This document shows, one piece after another, positions 1-7,486 of a stretch of DNA of 56,406 nucleotides (position 1 is the first letter of the stretch; each line of letters opens with the position of its first letter). Both the position numbers and the translations under genes were made by a program. The notes under the pieces were generated by a model. The model had not been told where the DNA came from. It saw nothing but the letters and a program-made list of their open reading frames with translations, and ran no database searches. Source of the stretch: Pseudomonadota bacterium (GTDB lineage Bacteria > Pseudomonadota > Alphaproteobacteria > Caulobacterales > Caulobacteraceae); assembly GCA_020161365.1 (NCBI GenBank), contig JAIUNU010000019.1, positions 1 through 56,406 of the forward strand, given 5' to 3'.

Positions 1-44
1 GGAGCGGAAGCGCGAGCCGAAACGCAAAACAAAACTCACGGTCT

Positions 45-58
45 CCGGGTTCGCCCGG
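45..58. other. Stable hairpin downstream of pyrF
   Basis: CCGGG and CCCGG flank a TTCG loop, giving a perfect 5-bp stem. On the minus strand, the direction of pyrF, a T-rich stretch follows about 10 bases later. The hairpin could help end pyrF transcription, but the spacing is not that of a standard intrinsic terminator. Bases 1-7 (GGAGCGG) also pair with 59-65 (CCGCTCC), so a larger structure cut by the window edge is possible. I see no gene in 1-156. Confidence 0.3.
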
Positions 59-156
59 CCGCTCCGTCGCCTCCCCAACACACTCGCAGCCGCACGGCGC
101 GAGGAGGACAGGTCATGTCCCCATCTTCCGGTGTTCAGGCCGGCGACATCCGACGT

Positions 157-858
157 TTAGTGGCCCGCCATTTCCGCAACGACCTTCAGCGCCGCCTCGC
201 GCGGGTCGTTCGCCGCCGTGATCGGGCGGCCGCAGACCAGATGGCTGGCGCCGGCGATCAGCGCGTCGGCGGGGCTCGCGGCGCGGGCCTGGTCGTTCTT
301 GGCCGACCATTCGGGACGCACGCCGGGCGTGACGATCAGGAAGTCGGGCTTGCCGGCGGCGTTGGCGATCTGGCGGGCCAAGGCGGCCTCGTGCGGCGAG
401 GAAACGATGCCGTCGACGCCGCACGCCAGGGCTTGCCGCACCCGCCGTTCGACCAGATCGCGGGCGTTGAAGGCGTAGCCCATCTCGACAAGGTCTTCGT
501 CGGTCAGGCTGGTCAGCACGGTCACCGCCAGGATCTTCAGCGACGAGTCGCCCCGCGCCTTGACCGCCGCCCTCATCACCTGCGGCTCGGCATGGACGGT
601 CAGGAGGTCGCAGCCGCTGGTGGCCAGCACCCGGGCCGAGCGCTCGACCGTGGCGCCGATGTCGTGCAGCTTCCAGTCCAGAAAGATCGACTTGCCGGAG
701 GCCTTCAGGTCGCGGGCCAGGGCCATGCCGTCGCTGGCCAGCAGTTCAAGGCCGATCTTGTAGAAGCTGACCGCGTCGCCCAGGCGCTGGACCATGTCGC
801 GAGCGTCGTCGACGGTGGGCAGGTCGAGCGGCACGATCAGGCGCGGATCAGCGGTCAT
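157..858 (-). CDS. pyrF: Orotidine 5'-phosphate decarboxylase
   Basis: Decarboxylates OMP to UMP, the last step of de novo pyrimidine synthesis, in the cytosol. The 233-residue product has the usual length. The catalytic Asp-x-Lys-x-x-x-Asp-type region is visible as DWKLHDIGATV (Lys63), with YKIG near residue 33 and a phosphate-binding region near the C-terminus (VTPGVRPEW and the later GASHLVCGRPI). The start is the ATG at 858. It is divergent from the marC-like gene, leaving about 100 bases for both promoters. That gap contains a small inverted repeat (TTGCCC 904-909, GGGCAA 918-923). No sign of damage. Confidence 0.95.
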   Translation of the reverse strand: MTADPRLIVPLDLPTVDDARDMVQRLGDAVSFYKIGLELLASDGMALARDLKASGKSIFLDWKLHDIGATVERSARVLATSGCDLLTVHAEPQVMRAAVKARGDSSLKILAVTVLTSLTDEDLVEMGYAFNARDLVERRVRQALACGVDGIVSSPHEAALARQIANAAGKPDFLIVTPGVRPEWSAKNDQARAASPADALIAGASHLVCGRPITAANDPREAALKVVAEMAGH

Positions 859-956
859 CTTCGTATCCCCGATGTTGGTCGCGAGGGTTGGCGCGCGAGG
901 CCGTTGCCCCTAGGAAAGGGCAAGCTTGGGCGCGATCTGAAAGGTAGGGACGTCGA

Positions 957-1655
957 ATGACCGAGGCCAAACTCGCCGTCAACTTCTTCGTCGCGCTGTT
1001 CGCCCTGATCGATCCGATCGGCAACGTGCCGCTGTTCGCCGCCGCCACCCTAGGCGCGGCCGCCGCCGGTCGGCGCATGGTGGCCGCCTATATCGGCCTG
1101 TTCATGGCCGGGTTCCTGATCTTCTTCTATTTCACCGGCGTGGGCCTGCTGGCCTTTTTCGGCATCTCGATGCAGGCGTTCCGGATCGCCGGCGGCATCA
1201 TCCTGTTCATTCTGGGCCTGGACATGGTGCGGGACGACTTCACCACCATGTTCGCCGACGCCGCCGAAGGGGTCGAGGGGCAGACCCCGCGCGCCTACGC
1301 CAAGCAGCGGTTCGAGCGCCTGATCGTACCGTTCGCCATGCCGCTGCTGATCGGGCCGGGCGCGATCTCGACCGTCATCATCTACGCCGCCGAGGCCAAG
1401 CCGCTGGGCTGGGCCGGCGCGGGCATCGGCGTGGCGGTGATCCTGGCGGTGTCGGCCGTGGTGGTGGCCACCTTCTGGGCCGCGCCGCTGGTCAGCAGGG
1501 TGCTGGGCCGCATCGGCATGAGCATCGTGGTGCGGGTGCTGGGTCTGATCCTCTGCGCCCTGGCCGTGCAGTTCGTGATGGTGGGGGTGGGCGACGCCAC
1601 GCGCGGCCTGATCAACAACGACGCCAAGGCTCCCTACGCCGAGAGCCATAAGTAG
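957..1655 (+). CDS. MarC family integral membrane protein
   Basis: A 232-residue inner-membrane protein of the MarC/YhgN family (UPF0056), whose role is not established; despite the name it has not been shown to cause multidrug resistance. About six hydrophobic segments are visible, and the N-terminal LIDPIGNVPLF and the later PFAMPLLIGPGAIST are typical family signatures. The ATG at 957 follows a purine-rich site (AGGTAGGGA). The gene is followed 20 bases later by the UbiH-type hydroxylase on the same strand, so the two may be cotranscribed. Confidence 0.9.
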   Translation: MTEAKLAVNFFVALFALIDPIGNVPLFAAATLGAAAAGRRMVAAYIGLFMAGFLIFFYFTGVGLLAFFGISMQAFRIAGGIILFILGLDMVRDDFTTMFADAAEGVEGQTPRAYAKQRFERLIVPFAMPLLIGPGAISTVIIYAAEAKPLGWAGAGIGVAVILAVSAVVVATFWAAPLVSRVLGRIGMSIVVRVLGLILCALAVQFVMVGVGDATRGLINNDAKAPYAESHK

Positions 1656-1675
1656 GAACCCTGCTCTGGACACCG

Positions 1676-2968
1676 ATGTGCGACGAGGCCCATATCGCCG
1701 ACATGCGCGCCCCTGAAGCCCCCTCGCACGACGCTGATGTGATCATCGCCGGCGCCGGCATGGCCGGCTCCACACTCGCTCTGGCCCTCGCCTCGGGCGG
1801 CCTGAGGCCGCTGCTGGTCGATCCCGCGCCTTTCGAGGCCCAGCTGGCCCCGACCTTCGATGGCCGCAGCTCCGCCATCGCCTATTCGTCGTTCCGCCAG
1901 TGGCGGGCGATCGGCGCGGGCGCGGCTCTGGAGCCTCACGCCCAACGTATCGAGCAGATCCTCGTCACCGACGGCCGAACCCCGAGCGCGGCGGCGCGCA
2001 AGCCGCTGCCGGCCTTCCTGCGCTTTGACTCCAGCGAGATTTCGGGCCGCATTGAGGGCGAGCCGCTGGGCTATCTGGTCGAGAACCGCCAGATCCGCGC
2101 GGCCCTCTCGCAGGCCGTGATCGACAAGGACATTCCGGTGATCGCGCCGATGGCGGCCAAGGCCCTGTCGGTCGACGCCGGCGCGGCGAAGCTGACCCTG
2201 TCGGACGGTCGGGTGCTGTCGGCGCCGTTGGCCGTCAGCGCCGAAGGCCGCAACTCGGCGCTGCGCCAGTCGGCCGGGATCGGTCATATCGGCTGGAGCT
2301 ACGGCCAGAGCGGCGTGGTGGCCACGGTCCGCCTGGAGCGCCCGCACGAAGGCGTGGCCCACGAGTACTTCCTGCCCAGCGGCCCCTTCGCCATCCTGCC
2401 GCTGACCGACAATCGCGCCAGCCTGGTCTGGACCGAGAGCACCGCGCGCGGCGAGGCGCTTCGCCACGCCAGTCCCGAGGCCTTCCACGCCCACCTGATG
2501 CGCCGGTTCGGCGACTTCCTGGGCGCGGTGACGGTCGAGGGGCCGATCTTCGTCTATCCCCTGTCGCTGCTGCTGGCCGAGCGCATGACCGCGCCGCGTC
2601 TGGCCCTGATCGGCGACGCCGCCCACGGGGTGCATCCGATCGCCGGACAGGGTCTGAATCTGGGCCTCAAGGACGCCGCCGCGCTTGCCGAGGTGCTGGT
2701 CGAGGCCGTCCGTAACGGCGAAGACATCGGGGCCGAGGCTGTGCTCGAGCGCTACGCTCGCTGGCGGCGGTTCGACACCGTGACCAACGCCCTGGCCTTC
2801 GACGCCTTCGTGCGGATTTTCTCGAACGACAACCCGCTGCTGCGGCTCGCGCGGGGCGCGGGGCTGGCCGTGGTCAACCAGATCGCCCCGGCGCGGCGCT
2901 TCTTCATGCACGAGGCCGGCGGAGGCGTAGGTGACCTGCCGAAGCTGTTGCGGGGGGAGAGCCTTTAA
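1676..2968 (+). CDS. UbiH/UbiF/COQ6-family FAD-dependent hydroxylase
   Basis: Flavoprotein monooxygenase of the ubiquinone-biosynthesis hydroxylase family, 430 residues. The N-terminal FAD-binding Rossmann motif is [17 protein letters not shown] (about residues 22-38). The second FAD motif, [20 protein letters not shown], lies in the C-terminal third, with the aromatic-ring hydroxylase fold between. In alphaproteobacteria one or two such enzymes hydroxylate several ring positions of ubiquinone, so the exact position cannot be assigned. The start used is ATG 1676; an internal ATG at 1703 is an alternative. Its stop overlaps the end of the convergent Trm112 gene by four bases. Confidence 0.88.
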
Positions 2969-3165
2969 GCGCTCTCCAGCTCCCGCGCCTCTTCCGGCAG
3001 CATGATCGGCACGCCGTCGCGGATGGGATAGGCCAGCTTGGCCGCGCGGCTGATCAGTTCGCCCTTTGCGCGGTCATACTCCAGCGGACCCCGCGTCACG
3101 GGGCACACCAGCACTTCCAGCAGGCGCGGATCGACGTCGATGAGGGGGGCGGAGGCTTCGGTCAT
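2965..3165 (-). CDS. Trm112 family zinc-ribbon-like small protein
   Basis: A 66-residue protein with the Trm112/YcaR pattern ([17 protein letters not shown] near the N-terminus, then [12 protein letters not shown]). In eukaryotes and archaea Trm112 activates several methyltransferases; the bacterial role is less clear. Only one cysteine remains at the usual metal-binding site, which is common in bacterial members. It is the last gene of a minus-strand cluster with the LON-domain protein (9-base gap) and the thioredoxin-like gene. Confidence 0.85.
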
Positions 3166-3174
3166 GGGCGCTAT

Positions 3175-3840
3175 CTACTGGATCGAAGTGGGTTCGTCAT
3201 CGTCGCCGCCCGCCGCGTCGATCTCGAGCAGCGCCGTCAGCGTCGCCTTGCGCTCGAAGATGGTCTCGGCTTCCAGCAGCGCCTGCTTTTCCATCGGGTC
3301 GAACGGCAGGGCCATGGCCAGGCTGTTGATCAGGGCGTCCGAGGGCGCCGCCTCGGCGTCCCCCCAGTCGATCGCCAGACCGCGGTGATCGAGATAGCGG
3401 CGTAGCGCGACCATCAGGCGATCGATCTCGGTGGCGGTGCGCGTGCCCGCCGCCTCTTCCCGCAGATCGGCCTCGTAGGGCGCGAAGTCCGCGCGGACCT
3501 GACGGTACGGCGTGCGGACTGGCAGCTCCTCGCCGGCGCGGAAACGGCAGACGCCCGTCAGGGTGATCAGGTAGCGACCGTCGCTGGTCTCGGCGAAACT
3601 GGTCACCCGGCCCGCGCAGCCGACGGGGGCCAGGGCCGGACGCTGATGATCGCCACCGGCGCGCGTCTGAATCATGCCGATGATCCGCTCGCCCGACATC
3701 GCGTCGTCGAGCATGTTCAGATACCGGGGCTCGAAGATGTTCAGCGGCAGCTGCCCGCCCGGCAGCAGAAGTGCGCCGTCCAGGGGAAACACCGGGATCA
3801 CCAGGGGCAGATCGTCGATCTTGCGGTAGGCCACCGGCAT
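3175..3840 (-). CDS. LON peptidase substrate-binding domain protein
   Basis: A 221-residue protein consisting essentially of the N-terminal substrate-binding domain of Lon (PF02190), without the AAA+ and protease domains. The fold signature IPVFPLDGALLLPGGQLPLNIFEPRYLNML near the N-terminus is typical. Stand-alone LON-N proteins are common in alphaproteobacteria and are of unknown function. It sits between a thioredoxin/TPR gene upstream (23-base gap) and the Trm112 gene downstream, suggesting one transcript with a protein-quality theme; that theme is inference. Confidence 0.9.
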   Translation of the reverse strand: MPVAYRKIDDLPLVIPVFPLDGALLLPGGQLPLNIFEPRYLNMLDDAMSGERIIGMIQTRAGGDHQRPALAPVGCAGRVTSFAETSDGRYLITLTGVCRFRAGEELPVRTPYRQVRADFAPYEADLREEAAGTRTATEIDRLMVALRRYLDHRGLAIDWGDAEAAPSDALINSLAMALPFDPMEKQALLEAETIFERKATLTALLEIDAAGGDDDEPTSIQ

Positions 3841-3863
3841 GAACGCTCCGTAGGGCTGGGGTC

Positions 3864-4763
3864 CTAGCTGAACAGGATCGAGGACAGCTTGCGCCGTCCC
3901 TGCTTGGCGACCTCGGACGTGGGTCCGGCGGCCTCGAACACGGTCAGCAACTGCTTGCGGGCCGCGTCGTCGTTCCAGGTTCGGTCGCGGGCGATGATGG
4001 CCAGCAGATGGTCGGCGGCGTCCTGCAGTCGGCCCATGCCCGCCAGGGCCTTGGCCAGCTCTAGCCGCGCTTCGTGGTCATCGGGATCCGCGGCCAGGCG
4101 CTGTTCGAAGGCGGCGGTCTCGGACGGCGCCTCGGCCGCCAAAGCCAGGGCCGCACGCGCGGCGTCCAGATCCGGATCCTTGGCGTCGGCGGGGGCCATG
4201 GCCACCACCTCGGCGGCGCCTTCCGGATCGCCGTTGGCCAGATAGACGCGAGCCATGCCGCCCAAAGCCTTGGCGCTGGTCGGGTCGATCTGCAGCGCCT
4301 GGGCGAAGGCCTGGGCCGCGCCGCCCAGGTCGCCGATCTCCAGCGACTCCTTGCCCATGGCGATGATCTCGTCGAGGGCGCCGCCGTCGGCCGCCCCGGC
4401 CAGCTTTTCCACGAAGGCCCGGACCTGGCTCTCGGGCAGGGCGCCCTGGAAGGCGTCCACCGGACGCCCGTCGACAAAGGCGTAGACGGTCGGGATCGAC
4501 TGCACGCGCAGTTGTCCGGCGAAGCCGGGGTTCTTGTCGACGTCGATCTTGACCAGCTTGACCGCGCCCTTGGCGGCGTTGACGACCTTTTCGATCGTCG
4601 GGGTCAGGGTTCGGCAGGGCCCGCACCAGGTAGCCCAGAAGTCGACGATGACGGGCTGGGTCTTCGAGGCCTCGATCACGTCGGCCATGAAGCTGGCGTC
4701 CGTGCCGTCCTTGATGTGTTCGCTTTTCGAAGAGGGCGCGGGCTTTTCGCCGATCAGGGACAT
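3864..4763 (-). CDS. Thioredoxin-TPR co-chaperone (YbbN/CnoX family)
   Basis: A 299-residue protein with an N-terminal thioredoxin domain and C-terminal tetratricopeptide-like helices, the architecture of YbbN/CnoX, which guards proteins against oxidative aggregation and hands them to chaperones. The active site is a full WCGPC (Cys47, Cys50), unlike E. coli YbbN where the first cysteine is missing, so true redox activity is plausible. The start is ATG 4763 (MSLIGEKPAP) rather than an upstream one at 4820, because homology begins there. It heads the cluster with the LON-domain and Trm112 genes. Confidence 0.88.
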   Translation of the reverse strand: MSLIGEKPAPSSKSEHIKDGTDASFMADVIEASKTQPVIVDFWATWCGPCRTLTPTIEKVVNAAKGAVKLVKIDVDKNPGFAGQLRVQSIPTVYAFVDGRPVDAFQGALPESQVRAFVEKLAGAADGGALDEIIAMGKESLEIGDLGGAAQAFAQALQIDPTSAKALGGMARVYLANGDPEGAAEVVAMAPADAKDPDLDAARAALALAAEAPSETAAFEQRLAADPDDHEARLELAKALAGMGRLQDAADHLLAIIARDRTWNDDAARKQLLTVFEAAGPTSEVAKQGRRKLSSILFS

Positions 4764-4859
4764 CGGGGTTCTCGTACTCGGAATTGGGGGAACGCTTAAG
4801 CCGTCAAGATGGTCCCTCATCGAGCCGCGCGCAATGACCCGTTCGCTTGACGAGCGAGC

Positions 4860-5366
4860 TTAAGCGACCACTTCCATCGCCGCGAAATCGACGATCATCG
4901 GCGTCACGCCCAGCGCGGCGAGGAACTTGCGCAGGCCCGCCTGGCTGACGGCGGTGGTGGCGTCGTTCTTCAGCGGGTGGAAGTTGACCGGGTCGCTGTC
5001 GGCCAGGGCCTTGTCCAGCACGAAGCGCACGCGCTTGTCGGCGTCGTTGATCAGGCCAAAGGCGGTGACCGAGCCCGGCGTCACGCCCAGGGTCTCAAGC
5101 ATCATCTCCTGTGGTCCGAACGACAGCCGGCTCGAGCCGATCACGTGGTGCAGCTTCTTCAGGTCGATGGTCGTCTCGCCCAGGGCCGAGATCAGCCACA
5201 GCTGGCCCTTGGCGTCCTTCAGGAACAGGTTCTTGGTGTGACCGCCCGGCATGGCGGCCTTGATCTCCAGCCCTTCCTCGACGCGGAAGACGGGCGGGTG
5301 GTCCAGGGTCTTGTGGTCGACGCCGTGGGCGTCGAAGAAGGCGAACAGGTCGGCGCGGGTCTTCAT
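4860..5366 (-). CDS. Prolyl-tRNA editing / aminoacyl-tRNA deacylase (YbaK/ProX family)
   Basis: A 168-residue protein of the YbaK/ProRS-INS superfamily, closest in pattern to the PrdX/ProXp-ala subgroup that clears mischarged Ala-tRNA(Pro). Visible signatures are GGHTKNLFLKDAKG, containing the conserved Lys, and the GVTPGSVTAFGLIND motif that precedes the binding pocket. It acts in trans in the cytosol during translation quality control. The start ATG 5366 gives the full family length. It is divergent from the DUF6065 gene. Confidence 0.88.
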   Translation of the reverse strand: MKTRADLFAFFDAHGVDHKTLDHPPVFRVEEGLEIKAAMPGGHTKNLFLKDAKGQLWLISALGETTIDLKKLHHVIGSSRLSFGPQEMMLETLGVTPGSVTAFGLINDADKRVRFVLDKALADSDPVNFHPLKNDATTAVSQAGLRKFLAALGVTPMIVDFAAMEVVA

Positions 5367-5441
5367 GCGCCTCTACTAGACGGCGCAAGGCCGCGAGCGC
5401 TAGACCTGATCCAGGGCAGGAAGATCAGACAAAGGACCGGC

Positions 5442-6188
5442 ATGGAACTGGAGTGCTATCCCACCGAGAACCGTCCGCCGGAAATCGTGCCGGGACGGCC
5501 GCAGCGCGCCTGGATGGACCGCTTCGCCGAGCGCCATCCCTATCGCTGCCTGCCGCTGACCATGGCCAACACCACCGGTTGGGACATTCTCTGCCCGGTC
5601 GGCTTCACCATGACCTGGGACGGCGGGGCGCACCAGGAGTGCATCAAGTTCCAGCCCGACCACCCCTATCCGGGTTTCACCGACTTCGTGAAGTCGCACT
5701 TCACGCGGGGCGTCGTGACCTTCCACACCGGCTATCTGTTCCGCACGCCGCCGGGCTGGTCGCTGATGGCCATGGGCCCGCCCAACCACGTCAAGGACGG
5801 GATCCAGCCGCTGGCCGGGGTGATCGAGACCGACTGGCTACCGTTCCCCTTCACGATGAACTGGATCTTCACCCGGCCCGGCACGGTGCGGTTCGAGAAG
5901 GGGGAGACCTTCTGCTTCATCATGCTGATCCAGGACAAGCCCATGGAGGCGTTCCAGCCGGTGATCCGCTCGATGAACTCCAATCCCGAACTGCGTCGCC
6001 AGTACGACGTCTGGGCCGAGAAGCGCACCGAGTTCAACAACCTGATCTTCAAGCGCGACCCTGAGGCCACCAAGGAGGCCTGGCAGCGCTTCTACTTCAA
6101 GGGCGAGTACCCCGAGGAGATCCAGGCCGAGGCCCCCAGTCACCACGTCAACAAGCGGCGGATGAAGTCGCCGAAGGTCGGGGTCTAG
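5442..6188 (+). CDS. DUF6065 family protein, function unknown
   Basis: A 248-residue soluble protein rich in aromatic residues and proline, matching from memory the DUF6065 family often seen in proteobacteria. It has no signal peptide, membrane segment or recognised catalytic motif. The ATG at 5442 begins MELECYPTENRP; the open frame extends upstream through the tail of the divergent YbaK-type gene, but that extension is not credible. No function can be given from sequence. Confidence 0.7.
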   Translation: MELECYPTENRPPEIVPGRPQRAWMDRFAERHPYRCLPLTMANTTGWDILCPVGFTMTWDGGAHQECIKFQPDHPYPGFTDFVKSHFTRGVVTFHTGYLFRTPPGWSLMAMGPPNHVKDGIQPLAGVIETDWLPFPFTMNWIFTRPGTVRFEKGETFCFIMLIQDKPMEAFQPVIRSMNSNPELRRQYDVWAEKRTEFNNLIFKRDPEATKEAWQRFYFKGEYPEEIQAEAPSHHVNKRRMKSPKVGV

Positions 6189-6224
6189 GCCGGGCCGCCG
6201 GACAACCCACACGCACGCACTCAG

Positions 6225-6247
6225 AGAACTCTGCTTGACAGAGTTCT
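6225..6247. promoter_or_regulatory. Perfect inverted-repeat operator O1
   Basis: AGAACTCTG and its exact complement CAGAGTTCT are separated by five bases (CTTGA). The dyad overlaps a consensus -35 hexamer and lies upstream of a two-gene operon encoding a membrane protein and a winged-helix regulator. A second, weaker copy with the same CTCTG-N5-CAGAG core lies 33 bases downstream. Likely target of the encoded regulator, by inference. Confidence 0.7.
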
Positions 6248-6263
6248 AATTCGAGCATTTACT
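6235..6263 (+). promoter_or_regulatory. Sigma-70-type promoter nested in the operators
   Basis: TTGACA (6235-6240) is a perfect -35 element. Seventeen bases later TTTACT (6258-6263) can serve as a weak -10. The -35 lies in the centre of the first dyad and the -10 in the left arm of the second, so a bound repressor would cover both elements. It would drive the membrane protein/regulator operon. Confidence 0.5.
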
Positions 6264-6280
6264 CTGCATTACAGAGCTCT
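6258..6280. promoter_or_regulatory. Second operator copy O2 (degenerate)
   Basis: TTTACTCTG, five bases, then CAGAGCTCT: the inner CTCTG/CAGAG arms match the upstream dyad exactly while the outer bases have diverged. Spacing from the first copy is 33 bases, about three helical turns, placing both on the same DNA face. Confidence 0.6.
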
Positions 6281-6307
6281 CTGGGGCGTCTGGAAATGGA
6301 GGGGCTC

Positions 6308-6868
6308 ATGGCCATCACCCGAACCGAGGCGGCCGCCGCGCTGTCCGCTATCGAGACCACCCAGCGCCGGGGCATGACCCTGCGCGGCTACCGGCTGGGC
6401 GGGCCGATCCTGATGCTGTGGTCGCTGATCTGGGCGACCGGCTACCTGACCATGGGCCTGGCGCCGCCTGAGCTGTGGCTGCCCGTGTGGCTGGCCCTGG
6501 ATGTCGTCGGCGTCGCCGGCGCCCTGGTCTTGGCGCGGGCCGGCAAGCCGGCGGCGGCCGGAGCACCTCCGGGCATGACCTGGCGTTTACTGGGTGGCTC
6601 GCTGTCGATGATGGTCTTCGCGCTCAGCGTCTTTTGGGTGATGAAGCCCACGGACCCCGCCGCCGCCATGGCCTTTCCGGGCCTGCTGATAGGGGTGATC
6701 TACGCCGTGGTCGGCTTCTGGGCCGCGCCGCGCTATGCGCTGATCGGCGGGCTGATGTTCGGCCTGACCCTGGTTGGGTATTTCCTGTTCCAGCCCTGGC
6801 TGCCCTTCTGGATGGCGGCGGCGAGCGGCGCGCTGTTCCTCAGCGGCGTCTGGTTGTGGAGACGCTGA
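6308..6868 (+). CDS. Six-segment membrane protein of unknown function
   Basis: A 186-residue integral membrane protein with about six hydrophobic helices spread from residue 30 to the C-terminus (ending SGVWLWRR). I do not recognise a named family. The start is taken at ATG 6308 because GGAGG at 6298-6302 is well spaced for it; an ATG at 6296 precedes that site. The gene is followed two bases after its stop by the winged-helix regulator, and the pair resembles other membrane-protein/PadR- or MarR-like regulator couples where the regulator controls the operon. Promoter and double operator lie just upstream. Confidence 0.8.
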   Translation: MAITRTEAAAALSAIETTQRRGMTLRGYRLGGPILMLWSLIWATGYLTMGLAPPELWLPVWLALDVVGVAGALVLARAGKPAAAGAPPGMTWRLLGGSLSMMVFALSVFWVMKPTDPAAAMAFPGLLIGVIYAVVGFWAAPRYALIGGLMFGLTLVGYFLFQPWLPFWMAAASGALFLSGVWLWRR

Positions 6869-6870
6869 GC

Positions 6871-7173
6871 GTGGCGACATCTGACGACGTCATCCATCAG
6901 CCGCTGCGCCTGAAGATCATGGCCGCCCTCAGCGCCGAAAAGGGCCAGCCGCTGGATTTCCCGCGCCTGAAGGCCATCACCCAGGCGACCGACGGCAATC
7001 TGGGCAGCCATCTCACCACCCTGGAGAAGGCCGGCTATGTCGCCATTGAAAAGGACTTCGTGGGCAAGCGCCCCCGCACCCAGGCCAAACTGACGCCGGA
7101 GGGCCGCAAGGCGTTCCGCGCCCATGTCGAGTATCTGCGGGCGGTGGTCGAGGCGGCGGACGAGGAGGCGTGA
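6871..7173 (+). CDS. Winged-helix transcriptional regulator (HTH_34-like)
   Basis: A 100-residue DNA-binding protein consisting of one winged-helix domain. The pattern HQPLRLKIMAAL, then a recognition region around NLGSHLTTLEKAGYV and a wing KRPRTQAKLTPEG, is typical of the small ArsR/MarR-like HTH_34 group. It starts with GTG at 6871, preceded by GGAGA and lying two bases after the membrane-protein stop, so translation is probably coupled. The double dyad at 6225-6280 is the obvious candidate site for autoregulation. The ligand, if any, is unknown. Confidence 0.85.
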   Translation: MATSDDVIHQPLRLKIMAALSAEKGQPLDFPRLKAITQATDGNLGSHLTTLEKAGYVAIEKDFVGKRPRTQAKLTPEGRKAFRAHVEYLRAVVEAADEEA

Positions 7174-7178
7174 AGTCG

Positions 7179-7334
7179 ATGAAGCGTGCTTCCTCATGGC
7201 GCCCGCCCGAGCCGTCGCTTTTTCGCAAGACGCCGCCGGAAATCCGGGCGTTGGACGAACGCCGCCGTGAGACGGCTCGAAAGACAGAGCGGCGAAAGGC
7301 CGCCTTCGAGGCGACGGTGAATGCCTGGTCCTGA
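7179..7334 (+). CDS. Possible small basic protein (51 residues)
   Basis: ATG 7179 opens a 51-codon frame ending at 7334, five bases after the regulator stop and with GGAGG at 7164-7168. The product is very Arg/Lys-rich in its middle (DERRRETARKTERRKAAFEA) and predicted helical, without a membrane segment. The position suggests a third gene of the operon, but short high-GC frames arise easily by chance, so this is tentative. Confidence 0.4.
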   Translation: MKRASSWRPPEPSLFRKTPPEIRALDERRRETARKTERRKAAFEATVNAWS

Positions 7335-7486
7335 CCTCCGCAGGCATCACAGCCCTGGCCATGGCCGCAGCGGCGGCGATCTGGTGGCGCTAGCCGGATC
7401 TGCGGCCGGGCGGCCGTGACACCGTCTCGCTTCCCCCCTAGGGTCACGGCCAAATCGTGCCCATCAGGTGTTCGGGGGAAATCAAA

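Noticed and set aside
1..65. GGAGCGG/CCGCTCC pairing at bases 1-7 and 59-65 resembling a tRNA acceptor stem
   Set aside because: The enclosed stretch is too short, and no D-arm, anticodon arm or correct T-arm can be folded; no tRNA is called.
115..960. Plus-strand 281-codon frame with an AGGAGG site, spanning pyrF
   Set aside because: It runs antisense through the whole of the well-conserved pyrF and overlaps the marC start. Its residue content is of shadow type (rich in Arg, Gly, Gln, His). The ribosome-site match is probably chance.
5442..6188. Upstream extension of the DUF6065 gene to position 4977
   Set aside because: The extension is antisense to the YbaK-type gene and has shadow composition; the protein family begins at MELECYP.
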